DNA of 64,000 nt from Panax quinquefolius (Eukaryota > Streptophyta > Magnoliopsida > Apiales > Araliaceae): NCBI GenBank assembly GCA_020205615.1, contig JAINUW010000545.1, positions 1 through 64,000 on the forward strand. Direction: 5' to 3'. The notes beneath the pieces were generated by a model. The model searched no databases. It saw only the letters and a list, made by a program, of their open reading frames with translations, and was not told where the DNA came from. The number at the start of each line of letters is the position of its first letter. Positions within the stretch are counted from its first letter, which is position 1. Shown here piece by piece: positions 1-11,434 of this stretch. The position numbers and the translations under genes are program-made.

Positions 1-1194
1 AAAGTAAAGATGCACACAAGCCAATCATGTTTGATGATAAAGCATATACTTTGTAACAATCTTATTCATTTATTAATAAAAAGTATTAATTTATTAAAGG
101 CTTTTAATTATCTACATGATGTCGCTTTTATAATATGTGATAAACCCATAGTTTTAAGCAATGCTTTTAGAATAATGATGATGATCATTCTAATGAGATC
201 TAAATTCTTAGAAAGCTTAAAACTAAAATAGTTCCCAATCATTGGATTACTAAATTGGGGATTAGTGAACCGATAGATTGGTACATACGTTGCTTGCTCA
301 TTGGATGAGGATGATTGATCTCATGATCATTTGTGTGGAGACACTAAAGCAAGTATGTAGGTGCTTATTAGAGAATAAGTTCATCGAACGTGGCTCGCTA
401 AGGAATACCTAATGGAGTTTTATTTGTCGTCAATAGGAATTCTCAGAAGTGATAGTAGTACAAGTGATCCTTGGACTTTAGAGATCATCATAAGATCTTG
501 TGTATGATGAGTTATACTTTGACTTATTCCTTAAGACCTTAGGTATATCAAAGGGTATGCTTGGGTATAATAAGTTGTAGTATGGAGATAATGTATGATC
601 AATAAAGAATCTACCACTTTAATAAAAGAAGAGAAATGTCCTATGTGATTCGATAAATGACAACCCAAAGAGTCCTTGGTTAAGGCGTAATGAAATTAGA
701 AAGGAGTTTCTAATTTGCATTATTCGAGTTCAGGCATTTAAGGATCGAATACATATAATTAAATAAAATAAGACTTGGACAAGAATTCCATGTCTTATAT
801 TTAATTGGGACATTGTATGGTGGAAGGATTGAATTGTACGCAGAACTATTTACTCAAAGGTTCTTTAATGATTAATGCTGAAATCTATATTATCCGAAAG
901 TCGCCGATCGCCAGGAGGCTTATCCCTATCAGAGAATAAATATTATTTAAATAAATTAATTGTTTAATTTATTTATTTAAATAAGATTAGAATTGTTCTA
1001 ATTGATTTATTCACAACCTGGCTTAATATGGAGAACCTAAAGGGTCACACCATAAAAGGAAGAATAATTATTTAAGAAGTTAATGGCATAATCGTAATAA
1101 TATAGTTAAGTATATTTAATTTAATCTATGGTGATAGAATAAATTAAATAGCTTAATATTTATTATTTAATATTTTAGAAATATTAAATATAAA

Positions 1195-1452
1195 TTAATA
1201 AGAGGAGTCTTATTAATATTATTACAATTATTATTATTTTAATTTCTAAAAGAGTTTAGGAATTAATTTAATATAAGTACTCTCATTTATTCCTAATTGG
1301 ATTAGGAAGGAAAATTAATTAAAGGAGTTTAATTAATTATCCCTAATAAGATTAGGGAGCTTAATTAATTAAAAGAATTAATTAATTAAAACCCAATTCC
1401 TTAATTGTTAGCGGTGGGTTGCCCACATCTATAAATAAGAGGAGTCTTATTA
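1195..1452. repeat. Two copies of a short palindrome, 240 bp apart
   Basis: AATAAGAGGAGTCTTATT occurs near 1196-1213 and again near 1434-1451. Each copy is nearly palindromic, with AATAAGA pairing with TCTTATT. The second copy sits at the TATA-like site, so this may be a duplicated promoter element of the LTR. Confidence 0.5.
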
Positions 1453-1783
1453 TGGGTGGGAATGGGTTGTTGACTTTTAAAAAGCACGTAATAATTCCAA
1501 GTTGTTGGGAGTATGCCTTTTCTATAGAGATAGAAAACTAGGGTTAGCCATAACACCCATCTTCTTGAATTTTATTCTTCCTTGGTGGATCACCTCTAGA
1601 GGCCAAACATTTGGGTGGCTAACGTTGATCAAAGGAAGGAACCAAACCCGGTGGATTCAAGATTGAACGCGAAAGGATTTGAGGTGAACTTGTACCTGAG
1701 GAAGCTCGATCTTCAAGGGTATGATTTATTCTTTATCTTTTCGTTTAATTAATAATTATGCATAAAGGATGATCCGGGTATAT

Positions 1784-1864
1784 GGTTTGTAAAATTTTAA
1801 ACTCTGATTTTACACGCTTCCGCACTTTTTATGCAATTTGATTGCGTTATGAATTTTACAAACC
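1784..1864. repeat. Inverted repeat near the LTR 3' end
   Basis: GGTTTGTAAAATT at 1784-1796 is perfectly complementary to AATTTTACAAACC at 1852-1864, giving a 13-bp stem with a 55-nt loop just before the inferred CA end. In an LTR this position is the R/U5 end. A folding or end-recognition role is possible but not shown. Confidence 0.6.
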
Positions 1865-1869
1865 TAACA

Positions 1870-2641
1870 ATAACTTCTAGACATCAATTAATAACGAAAT
1901 AAATGTCAATTTCCACTAACACTAATAATTCCAACACAATGGAACTATCAATATCATCTTTAATCAACATGAACTTATTCATCATTAATATCATAACTAG
2001 ATTCGTTCTTAGGATGAGGGGGCTTTCAGATAAGGATTTCTCCTGTATTGATGCAGTGCAATTAGATTATCTAACCTCTCCTTGATGAACTTCTAGACAT
2101 TATAAATATTGCAATTTAATAATATGAATAACTTTGTCGTCTCAATTATTGATTTAATAATATATCATATTATGCAGATGATACTGTGACAATAATCGAA
2201 TCAATAATATAAGAGATATGATGTAGCAATTACTGTAGCAATAATGGAGTATTACTGAGTGACTTATCACGTAAGCATCAATAATCAATATCGTGTGCTA
2301 CTATGCAACCACGCGTATTACTGTACTTTTACTACCTGGTAGTTCAACAGTATTAATGGTAAAACCTCCGCCGTTATTTTCATAAAATATTTTTGTTGTT
2401 TTCTAACTACTGACAAGACTTTTCGTTGTAGGGTTCCGCTTAATGATAATGTTGTCGCATTTAATATTCCCCAAACAAAAAGAATATTCCCCGGCCAAAC
2501 GAATATTTTATAACAACTTGCATACTTTGCAAAATTTATAAATATTACCCACAACTATAACATTATATCAAATCCACACCATAATATCAAAAAAATATTT
2601 CGAGAAAATTAAATATTTATTCATAAAAACTGGGTCTCACA
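1870..2641 (-). mobile_element. 3' LTR fragment of a minus-strand gypsy element
   Basis: Read on the minus strand, the sequence at 2641 begins TGTGAGACCCAG directly after a purine-rich tract, the expected place for the start of a 3' LTR. The integrase end of the same element lies immediately to the right (2664 onward). The LTR runs left until it meets the element ending at 1869. No coding sequence is seen here. The matching 5' LTR (5045-5965) keeps only its opposite end, so the two copies barely overlap and cannot be compared well. Confidence 0.42.
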
Positions 2642-2663
2642 ATCTCCCGAATCCTTATGGAAT

Positions 2664-3110
2664 TTAAGCCTCTTTAAATTTACGTGACGTATATGGTATC
2701 AAGAGGTGAGGATACCTCGCCGATTCTAACTCTCGAGGTATAACCTTTGAGTGTTGAATACGTTTCTTCTTATCCAAGATTTTAACACGTATCTCCTCAG
2801 ACGTTAAATTTTCTACTATCTCGCCTAGTTCTAATTTAATAATGTGGTTCGGGTCATCCACATATTTACGTAACATCGACACGTTAAAAAATGTTATGAA
2901 CACGCCGACATACTTGGGTCGTAGAAACGAATCTATAGGCCATAGTTCCTACTCGATCAAGGATTTCAAATGGGCCAATAAAATCGAGGGTTGAGATAAC
3001 GCCTTCTTTAACCTTCTTCTTCACATTCATCAGATTCGGGTTTGTAGCTTGAGCGACTTTAACTTTATCAATTAAAGTCGATTCTACCGTATATTCGTTA
3101 TCTTCACGTG
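2664..3110 (-). pseudogene. Gypsy integrase C-terminus with chromodomain-like tail (remnant)
   Basis: The open frame at 2664-2903 carries the integrase tail typical of plant Tekay/Del chromoviruses: an HNVFHVSML-like block (here FFNVSMLRKYV), then a VKILDKKKR and KVIP segment that precedes the chromodomain-like end. Upstream on the minus strand, to about 3000, translated pieces match the usual IGPFEIL and VAYR blocks in another frame, so the gene is frameshifted. The final WxxHxxEEATWE part is degraded. The integrase catalytic core was not found, so this is a dead remnant. Orientation agrees with the gag at 3648-4894. Confidence 0.75.
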
Positions 3111-3189
3111 GGTCCTAGAGTCTTTAACTCTATCTTCATCATTTGTAAGTTATACTGAAATGAGTCTTTGTGTTAACAACATCGTACTC

Positions 3190-3355
3190 AGAACGCATAC
3201 AATCTTCTACTCAACACGTCAGCTACCACATTCGCTTCTTCCACGATGATATTGAATGGTACGATCGTAATCTTCAACAACTCGAGCCAACGTCCTTTGG
3301 AGCATTATAACGCTCGTTCGAGGTGAAGAAAATATTTGAGGGTTTAAGAAATGGG
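3190..3355 (-). pseudogene. Gypsy RNase H remnant
   Basis: Minus-strand translation in shifting frames shows LKYFLHLERAL, GRWLELL and ANVVADVLSRR, the C-terminal landmarks of the RNase H domain of plant Ty3/gypsy polyproteins. It directly precedes integrase-tail sequence and directly follows protease sequence. The whole reverse transcriptase and the integrase core are therefore missing from this copy. Confidence 0.65.
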
Positions 3356-3444
3356 TTTTGTCTTGGGGTCAATACAAAATTTGATTTCACGCCTAGGGGT
3401 AGGCTAAGAAGTCTTCAAGAATACTGCAGAAATTTATTAACGAT

Positions 3445-3647
3445 AGAAATATCATTCAAAATCGCGGACTCTCATCCAAGACTTGGATAGCACATGTAAT
3501 GAAGGTTTCTCCTAACGGAGTTTCAACTAATAAGTTAAAGTCTAACATCTCTGGAGTCAAATTTAAACGTTGGACGCAAGCAAGAGAGATAAAAGAATAG
3601 GTACAACCGGTATCGAATAAGGTATAGACTTCGCAAGCGTTTATGAT
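3445..3647 (-). pseudogene. Gypsy aspartic protease remnant
   Basis: Minus-strand reading gives LFDTGCTYSFIS followed by RLNLTPEML and GETFITC, the retropepsin pattern with the catalytic D-T-G triad intact. It lies directly downstream of gag, as expected. The frame breaks near 3450 and then jumps to RNase H, so a deletion removed everything between. Confidence in the family is high; function is not expected. Confidence 0.75.
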
Positions 3648-4894
3648 TTACTTACCCGTGATCACCTCGTTCGGATTCCTCGCTTTTTGGGAGGTTATGA
3701 TAAACGCACTCCCTTGAACTACCGGTTTTGTCTTGTTTAGGACACCCTTTGATGCCTCCATCCCAGCTAGACTTGACTTTGGTGCACAACAAAATCGGGC
3801 TAGGTGGCCTTGTTTTCCACAATTATAACATGCTTTGGACTGCATCGTGCAGTTTGGACTTATGTGTCCTTCCTCTCCACATTTGTAACATACAACCGAC
3901 GGTCGTTCTCCTTCCTTAACAGCGGGTTCTGGTGCTGACATCTTTCCATCCTTGCTGAACCTTGTCTTCTTAAACTTTCCACTCCTATTATCTGAGGCCA
4001 TGATTACCACCAAGTGGTTATCATTTCGCATGGTTATTCCTCCACATTTGTTGCCACCGCTTCGATGGCTATTTACCACCGGTATTATCAACTTGTAATT
4101 TGCTTCTCTCTTTGTTGGGTTGACTCATTATCGCACTCCAATAATCGAGCCCTATTCACAACATCCGAATACAAACACGGTTTATGAGAGATAAGGTATT
4201 GGCGTATCTCGGGTTTTAAACCTCTTAGAAACATCCGCGTCATTCTCTCCTCATTATCAACCAAGTGGGACGCAAAACCGAGACAACTCGGCAAACTTAG
4301 CTTCAGATCGCATTCTGCACGGCCATATTGTTTTGCTCAAGCTTGATGAACTCTACCTCCTTCATGTGGCGAATACTTTTATAAAAGTACTTGTCGTTGA
4401 ACAACTCTTGAACTTCTCCCAAGACATCTTTTAGTGCGGCAGTTGATACGCGTTTTACGATTCCCACCAAGAATCCGTCAGATTCAACATGAAGGTGGAA
4501 AAGGGAACCTTTTTCTCCCGGAGCATCCCAAGACATCAAATATCTTGTTGATCTGCTTTATCCACGCCTCCGCCTTTAAGTGGTTTTGGCTCTCCAAAAC
4601 GCTCGGTGGTCTCATTGTTGAATCGCTTAGCGGTGACCGAATGAGTGAGTTGTCGGTGTTTCCACCGCATTTTGGACAGAGTCGTCACTGATGTTGCATG
4701 AGTTGCATAAAGCCTCTGACCATCCCATCGTTCACCATTTCATCGGTGTTATTATTTTTATGAGGATTATTCTCTTCATGTTGCACATTACCCTAGGCAT
4801 TGATCGTTGGTTACTCAACGGTCTCACGTGCTTCATTGCTTATCTTAACATTTTCGGATGCCATTTTCAATTACTGCAACAAAACAAGGGTTAA
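3648..4894 (-). pseudogene. Gypsy gag with two zinc knuckles (broken)
   Basis: Three adjacent minus-strand frames form one decayed gag. The N-terminal part spans 4303-4894. The capsid-like part at 4088-4294 includes MTRMFLRGLKPEIRQYL, typical of the retrotransposon gag domain. The nucleocapsid part at 3648-4091 has two CCHC knuckles, CYKCGEEGHISPNC and CYNCGKQGHLARFC. Frameshifts near 4090 and 4300 and stops upstream separate the parts. A methionine start is visible near 4862-4864 on the minus strand. The gene packages element RNA in intact relatives; here it is dead. Confidence 0.8.
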
Positions 4895-5028
4895 TTAACA
4901 TATCACATATTATCCCTATACTCGATCGATCAATTAAATACCAAATAAACTCGTAGGTCATACTAGTGAAGGAATTCTCTCTCCCTCCTAGTTCTTGTCT
5001 CACACCTCACCCAGGATCATATCCCTAA

Positions 5029-5043
5029 GCTTTGATACTAACC
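5029..5043 (-). other. Primer binding site (initiator-Met tRNA type), mutated
   Basis: On the minus strand GTTAGTATCAAAGC resembles TGGTATCAGAGC, the initiator-methionine tRNA complement used by many plant gypsy elements. It lies directly inside the LTR edge at 5045 and upstream of gag. Confidence 0.6.
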
Positions 5044-5044
5044 G

Positions 5045-5965
5045 TGACGCCCTAAAATAGGTAGACATCACACTATTCTCGAAGTCGCCAAATACATGGT
5101 ATAGAATACAAATACAAACATTAATAATACAAATGTCATGTAAAAATACGACAAAACATAGCTGAGAGTTTTAATAAGAATATTGTCATCTAGACAATAT
5201 CCACACTCAAAGAAGTCCTCATTACATTTATTATCACACTATTTAAATGAATAGTGAGGACTACTAATGCTATCATTCCGACCGTCACTCCGCTCCCCGA
5301 CTGCCCAAATCGACTATATTCTCATTTCCTAAAGAGAACAGTGAAAGAAAGGGTGAGCTCAACTAGCCCAGTAAGAAATATTATGACTAAGATAATGCAG
5401 GATAAATTATCATTAGCCTTCAACAAGGTTAAACTGATAAAGTACAATAGACATCAAGTTTAACTGCAGAGGAACAAGCAATCCATTAGAAAAGTCAAGT
5501 ATAGCACAAAAATCTACTATCTTCTATGATTTAAAAGTTTTCATCAACTTTATCATTGAGACTTAGCTTAATAAATAAACCACATCATCCCCGCACTACT
5601 AGCCAAGGACATTCATGTAATCATCAATGGTCATGACTATACCCGAATAATCCCCGATCATAATCACACCAACAATCATCCATCAATGAACTACATGTGC
5701 CAATGAGGACTTTTACCACATCATTCATCACATTACGGCCATAACTATACCGAATAATCCTCGGTCATAATCATACCAAGTCCATCTATGCACGTAAGCC
5801 ACGTATGACTTTCATCACAATATAAGTATGAGGATGATGACAATATTATAAGCATTAATCAACGAAATCAAGGATAAATATTAAAGACTTTAAATTTATC
5901 CAAATATTAACAATCACTTAATAAAATCATAATCTAATATTGTTAATATTATAACAATATTTTAA
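5045..5965 (-). mobile_element. 5' LTR fragment of the minus-strand gypsy element
   Basis: Starts TGACGCCCTAAAATAGG on the plus strand, matching the TG(TG)ACGCCC edge of the other Tekay-type LTRs in this window. The mutated PBS is immediately outside. It is cut off on the right where Athila reverse transcriptase sequence begins at about 5965. Short local repeats of an ATAACTATACCCGAATAATCC type occur at about 5635 and 5740. No gene is present. Confidence 0.5.
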
Positions 5966-6973
5966 TTACTTCTTTAGTCATGCATTCTTCATCAAAATTA
6001 AAAAATTGCATCTTTCTCTAAGAGATTGCACAGTGGTTTTGCAATCTTAGAGAAATCCTTAATGAACCTACGGTAGAATCCTGACGTGCCCAATAAAGTC
6101 ATGGATTCCCTTAACTGAATTCGGCATGGTGGAAGATTCTCAATTGTGTCCAGCCTTTGCCTCGATTTACTTCCAAACCCTTTGCAGAGAGACTTTGTGC
6201 CCTGTAATAATTCCTTCATCAACCATGAAGTGACACTTCTTCCAGCTTTAGCACCTAGTTGGTTTCACATCTTTTAAAACAATGACCCAGATTTTCAAGA
6301 CACATATCAAAAGTATTTCCACAGATCGAGAAGTCATCCATGAAAACTTCCACATTCTTCTTCACTATGTCTGAAAAGATGGCTATCATACATCTTTGGA
6401 AAGTCGTCGGTGCGTTACACAACCCAAAGGACATCCTTATGAATGCAAAGGTGTCGTATGGGCACGTGAAGGTGGTCTTTTTCTTGATCCTCGTGAGCTA
6501 TGACTATCTCGGTTGTACCCGAATATCCGCCCAAAGAAACATTAGTATTCATGCCAAATTAATCGGCCCAACATTTGATCAATAAAGGGTAGAGGAAAGT
6601 GATCCTTTCGAGTTGTCTTATTCAACTTCGTAATTCATGCAAACCTCCATTCGGCCACGCGCCTGGTCGAAATCAGTTCATTGTCGTCGTTCTTCACTAC
6701 TGTCATTCCACCCTTTTTCGGAACACATTGAACTGGACTTACCCATGTACTATCTAAAATCGGGTAAATTATTCCCTCATCCAACCACTTCAAAATTTCC
6801 TTCTTTACCCCTTCTTTCATGATCGGATTTAGTCGTCTCTGCTGTTCTACTGTTGGCTTTGAGTCCTCTCCCAGGAGAATCTTGTGCATGCAGAAGGATG
6901 GGCTTATCCTCTTTATATCTGCAATTGTCCATCCTATAGCCGACTTGTACTCCTTAAGCACCCTCAACAACAT
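5966..6973 (-). pseudogene. Athila-type reverse transcriptase, 3' truncated
   Basis: 6635-6973 encodes the RT N-terminus with KSAIGWTIADIKRISPSFCMHKI, QQRRLNPIMKEGVKKEILK and WVSPVQCVPKKGGMTVV, diagnostic of the Athila lineage of Ty3/gypsy. After a degraded middle, 5998-6222 gives SFYRRFIKDFSKIAKPL-like sequence (here GFYRRFIKDFSKIAKPLCNL) from the end of RT. A frameshift follows at a run of T on the minus strand, and recognisable sequence stops near 5965. RNase H, integrase and the 3' LTR are absent, so the element was truncated. Confidence 0.85.
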
Positions 6974-7505
6974 ACTTTCCTGCAGTTCGTTAAGCGCAGA
7001 TACAATAATAATATAGGTAAAATATTAGAATTATCCAAATAAGCATACCTGAGGTGTTTAGGAAGAGGTTTAAGCTCAAGAGTGGGTGGCTCCTCCAGTG
7101 AAGGTTTCATTCGTGCCGAAGCTATTTCTTCTGTATGTAGTGGCTCGAATGGTACCTTAAACCAAGCTAACTCTAGGCAAAGAATCCAAAGATATGCAAG
7201 TAATCTACTTAACTCTGGATCATCCAAGTCCTCATCCCCAATAGAGTATTTTCTAACGGATCTCCCACCAAACTTTTTACCAAGTCTTCATTTACTATTC
7301 TGTCGATCACATCCAATTAGAAACACTCCTCATCTGTAGGGAACTGCATGGCTTTGAATACATTGAATTTCACTTCTTGGTCTTGAACCCCCATGGTTAA
7401 TTCCCCTTTTTGAACGTCAATGAGAATTCTCCCAGTAGCCAAGAATGGCCTCCCTAAGATGATTGGGGTTTTTGTCCTCTTCGTAATCCTAAATTATAAA
7501 ATCTG
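6964..7505 (-). pseudogene. Athila protease-RT linker (degraded)
   Basis: The minus-strand frame at 6964-7227 reads PTLELKPLPKHLRYAYLD, the conserved segment just before the Athila RT domain. The rest, up to the protease at 7506, is frame-broken linker. No separate gene is suggested. Confidence 0.7.
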
Positions 7506-8000
7506 CTAGAAAAATAAACTTACCACCTTAACTAGGATGTCTTCCACTATCCCTCTCGGATAAGTCACCGATTTGTCCGCTAACTGCAGTGATATGTTTG
7601 TAGGCTTCGGAGCTGGTAAACCTAACTGAGTATAAACTGACAACGGCATGAGGTTTACACTCGCCCCCAAATCACACACACTTTTGTTAAAGGTCATGTT
7701 CCCTATTGTGCAAGGAATGGTGAAACTCCCCGGATCCTTCAACTTCGGAGGCAACTTTCTCTGTAGAACTGCACCGCATTCCTCTGTTAAAGCCACAGTC
7801 TCGTACTCCTCTAACCTCTTCTTCCTTGACAGAATACCCTTCATAAATTTAGCATAACTCGGCATTTGTTCTAAGGCTTCTGCGAAAGGAATGTTGATAT
7901 GAAGTTTCTTAAAACTTCTAAAACTTCGAGAAGCGCTTGTCTAGTTTCGTTTTCGAACTCTCTTTAAAGCGGTGGAGGAGGATAAACAAATGGCTCCATC
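7506..8000 (-). pseudogene. Athila aspartic protease region
   Basis: 7506-7865 encodes AKFMKGILSRKKRLEEYETVAL, KLKDPGSFTIPCTIG and CDLGASVNLMPLSVY, the typical Athila protease block; CDLGAS is the normal active-site form in that lineage. The frame ends early at 7506, before the protease C-terminus is complete. Upstream to about 8000 lies the degraded gag-protease spacer. Confidence 0.82.
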
Positions 8001-9488
8001 TCATCTTTACTCTCGTCTAGTTGCTTTTCCTCACCCCTGCTTCCCTTCAACCACTTTGTCTTCACCTTCTTCGACATCTTTCTTATTTGAATTTTCTCGC
8101 ATTTCGCCTCAAGATGCTTTTCACTTCTCAAAGTGATTGCTTGACATCGTTTCGTGATTCCCTTCTGGATTCTTACGTGTCACAAGGTAGAGTCCTCGAG
8201 GCCTGTTGTTGAGTGCTAAAGCAAGTCGTCTCATCCGATTTTCTAAGTTCTTGATGGCCACCGCTTGTGTTTTCATTGCTACCTCATTCTCGATATGTAC
8301 TTCAACAACAGTTCTTCCAATCCGTCTTTTTATCTTAATGTGGAGCCGTTGTTGATGCTTATTTTGAAACTCAGGGGATAAAGATGGTCGTGGAGCTCTC
8401 GCTGACTTTGATTATTACCCCACTAAAAAATTTGGATGATTCCTATTCCCGGATTGTAGGCATTCTCGATACATATTCTCGCGAAATTCTATCAGTAGTT
8501 GCCCACAAACTATCTGCATTTCGCCGGGTTAATGACATAATTGCTCGTAGGATGTTCCTCGACACAATTCGCAAACATAAGCAACTTCTTTGAGTTTGTG
8601 CAGACTGTCGAGCATCCATCTTCTTTGATAAAATTTGAAAAGTTGCAAGCCGCATTAACGTGTTACCCCATCTACCTCTAACACCCAACTACCTTAGGCT
8701 ATATCATTCTCATTTGTAGGCCCATCGGTAGTTGTTAGCCGCCATCGTCTCATCAAATCGTGTGCTTCCTTATAACTCTTAGCCATGAAAGCTCCACTAG
8801 AAGCTGCATCAATACTAGTCCGGAGATTACCACTCAACCCATTGTAAAACGTGTTCATCTACATCCATTTGGGTAGTCCATGATGTGGGCACTTCCTAAG
8901 TAGTTCCTTGTACCTTTCTCATGCTTCGTACAAAGACTCCCAATGCTGCTGCTTAAACATAGTAATCTCGTTTCTCATGTTCGCAGTCTTCGTCGGTGGG
9001 AAAAACTTAGCCAAAAATTTCTGAGCAAGGTCGTCCCATGTTGTAATCGATCTTGGCGGTAGTGAGAGTAGCCAGCTTTTCGCCTTGTCCCGCAATGTGA
9101 ACGGAAACAAACGAAGTTTAACTGCATCAACTTACACCCCGTTGTATCTAAAAGTGTCACAAATTTCCAAAAAGCTGACCAAGTGCTCATTCGGATCGTC
9201 GTTGGCTAATCCCCCAAACTGCACTGAATTCTGTATCATTTCTATGGTCTCAGGCTCGATCTCAAAATTATTTGCAGCAATCGCAGGCTTGGTAATGCTC
9301 GACTGAAGCTCAGTCACCCTGGGAGTAGCATAATCCCTCAGCGCTTTCTGATCCTCTGCAGCCATAGTTTCTTCCTGTTTATCAAAGTTCTCCCTATTTT
9401 CCCTAATCCACTTGCTCAACCTCTGAAACCGTCATTCAATGTCGTCCTCGAAAGGAAGCAAGTCTGGTTTCTTAGATCGAGTTTGCAT
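8000..9488 (-). pseudogene. Athila gag (frame-broken)
   Basis: A minus-strand ATG at 9486-9488 starts a frame that hits TGA after about 18 codons, then continues in the same frame through 9132-9419 (FEIEPETIEMIQNSVQFGGL). 8919-9110 holds LRDKAKSWLLSLPPRSITTW and KFFPPTKTANMRNEITMF, classic Athila capsid motifs. 8710-8900 reads FYNGLSGNL and AHDLMRRW, the gag C-terminal region. Several frameshifts separate the pieces, and 8000-8700 is heavily decayed. It directly follows the PBS and LTR, as expected. Confidence 0.83.
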
Positions 9489-9603
9489 ACACTAAATCAG
9501 AGAACTTGAACACAATAAATAACAAAAACAAAAGAAAAATTGTTTAATTAAAACTGAACTAATTAAACTGATATTGAAAAAAAATACTAAAATCAAAACT
9601 AGT

Positions 9604-9621
9604 CCCCGACAACGGTGCCAA
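9604..9621 (-). other. Athila primer binding site (Asp-tRNA type)
   Basis: Minus strand TGGCACCGTTGTCGGGG differs at two positions from TGGCGCCGTTGCCGGGG, the aspartate-tRNA complement characteristic of Athila. It lies just inside the LTR edge at 9627 and 115 bp upstream of the gag ATG. Confidence 0.85.
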
Positions 9622-9626
9622 AAACT

Positions 9627-11044
9627 TGTTGGGTAAAATCTCAAATACGCTCTACACGCAAGTTTACGTGGTCAACAAGTAATATAATTATAAATAGAGT
9701 ATCGTTCCCACAGAGACTAGAATGAAATTTAATCTAACAATTTCCAGTTTTATATTAACTCAATTTTATTAAACTATTCAAATTAAGAATTATAATTAAT
9801 AAAAACTAAGAAACTAACAATCCAAACCAATCAAAACACTAAATAATCGTAAACTTCAAGCGAGATAAGGAGAATTAAGCTTACAATTTCACTTCAAGTT
9901 TCACTCTGATTATCACACTTTTTTTCATTTTAAGTTACTATCTCAGTTTATTGATCAAGAACACTCAAGTAGAATTAGTCATCTCTTGATGAACTAACAT
10001 CGTATTAACTTAAATCCACAAATTGATAGAATTAAGCCAAACACCCTAATTAATTAATTCACTCTATATGTGAGTTAAAATCAAATAGGGTTTAAATTCC
10101 AAGTTATTTACGCGATTACATGCAATATTAGGTATCTCTATCCTAAACATTCATCAAGAAATCCATCCAACACAGAATTCAAGAACACATGCTATTGCAA
10201 TTAGGTCTAGATTCATACATCATCTCTCGAGTCCATACAAATCCACACGGAATTGGTGATCGACAATTCATAAATTAAAGTTCAAATGACAATAGATAAA
10301 CCTGAATTGATAGTATTAATAAAAACCGAAATTAAAGGCGGACAATCATTGTTCAACACTAAAGATCCATTGAAGCCTAATTAAGAATTTAGTTCATCAT
10401 AGACGAATTAAAAACTGAAAAGATAGAGAAATTCATCATCCCAATTACAAAATTTGAATTAAAAGACAAAGAATAGTAATACACCACCCTTATCCTCGCT
10501 CCAATCTGTAATTTTCGTGATCTTCACCTTCCTTGTTCTCCTCCAATGTCTTCTTTGAAAATTAGGGTTCCAAGTATGATTGATTGATTGCTTTGATTGA
10601 TGTCTCCGTTATGTTGTGTTATCTGATGTATCTCTCATGTCAACGCCCAATAATAGTCCCAATCCATGCTAAAGTCTTCCATCCACTAGATACTGAGTTC
10701 TAGTCACAATAGAAATCTTTTTTCTCTCTCCTCGTACCCCCGCCCTGGCGGGGTTTTATACTTGCAAGGTGTGTTTCTGCTGATGGCCAAGGTACCCCCG
10801 CCCCGGTGGGGGTTTTCTTCAGTAATAGGCCCGCCTTGGCTGGGGTACTTCTGCAGTTGTGCTGATTTCTTGCTTGCAATGCTACTTTCTCGCCATAACG
10901 CCACCATTATACCACAATGCCACGTAATGCAATCCTAAACACAAAACAAACACAAAACAAGTAAAACTGTACAGAAATAGACAGAACTAACACCGTTTAA
11001 GTTCAAATCAGAAGTCGATTCGTAGGTATAAAACTCACTCATCA
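9627..11044 (-). mobile_element. Athila 5' LTR
   Basis: On the minus strand the LTR runs from TGATGAGTGAGTTTTATACC (11044) to ...TTTTACCCAACA (9627), with TG/CA ends, 1418 bp. The PBS is adjacent on the inside. A minus-strand TATA box (GTATAAAACC) lies at about 10750-10759. A cluster of GC-rich palindromic modules surrounds it. No partner LTR is present in the window because the 3' half of the element is missing. Confidence 0.82.
10733..10851. repeat. Three GC-rich palindromic modules in the Athila LTR
   Basis: ACCCCCGCCCTGGCGGGGT (10736-10754), ACCCCCGCCCCGGTGGGGGT (about 10794-10813) and CCCGCCTTGGCTGGGG (about 10830-10846) are related inverted repeats of 16-20 bp in an otherwise AT-rich LTR, next to the TATA box. 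They could fold as strong hairpins or act as CG-methylation islands. Role unknown. Confidence 0.7.
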
Positions 11045-11432
11045 ATTCTTCGTTTATGTAGGTGTTGGACACATATTTATGCTGATTCTTAACAACTTCA
11101 GTTGATTTTATAAGCTACATTTTATCTTTCTATTTACATTGGTCATGTTATGTATTCCTGTAAAAGCTATAATATCGTGGTTGTATCTTTATATCTAATT
11201 AGGTCAATACAACAGTGATGTTGTATATACTATATAACACTTGCCATCATTACATTACACTTGGAATATTTAAAAAATTTCTTTCTTTTTTTATTAATCT
11301 TATTTATTTGGATCCAAATAAAAAAAAACATGGACTCTATTTTTCCTCTTTAAGAAACTATTTTTAGGGTTAATTTATTAAAGTAGAAAAATATTTCAGT
11401 TAAGTATTTACAATTTAAAGTTACTTAACAAA
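11045..11432. other. Non-coding stretch, nothing recognised
   Basis: AT-rich sequence between the Athila LTR and the MITE. I see no open frame, structural RNA or element end in it. Confidence 0.5.
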
Positions 11433-11434
11433 TA

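Larger units (their letters stand above)
1..1869 (+). mobile_element. 3' part of an LTR-type, apparently non-coding element
   Basis: AT-rich sequence with no convincing protein. The right end reads ...AAACCTAACA (ending 1869), which fits the CA end of an LTR that would begin TGTTAGG. A TATA-like CTATAAATA lies near 1429-1437, followed by transcript-leader-like sequence with a GAACGCGAAAGG patch and a CTTCCGCAC block near the end, a layout seen in plant LTRs. No matching left end is visible, so the element starts before the window or is truncated. The long non-coding character suggests a large non-autonomous derivative (LARD-like), but that is inference. A 73-codon open frame at 10-231 shows no recognisable domain. 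Confidence 0.42.

Noticed and set aside
1903..2085. 60-codon ORF rich in Ser/Asn
   Set aside because: Low-complexity AT-rich sequence in an LTR fragment; no start context or homologous feature.
5984..5990. ATTCTTC at 5984-5990 and again at 11045-11051, as a target duplication of the Athila element
   Set aside because: The left copy lies within sequence that still reads as Athila reverse transcriptase (NFDEEC-like), so it is inside the element and the match is chance.
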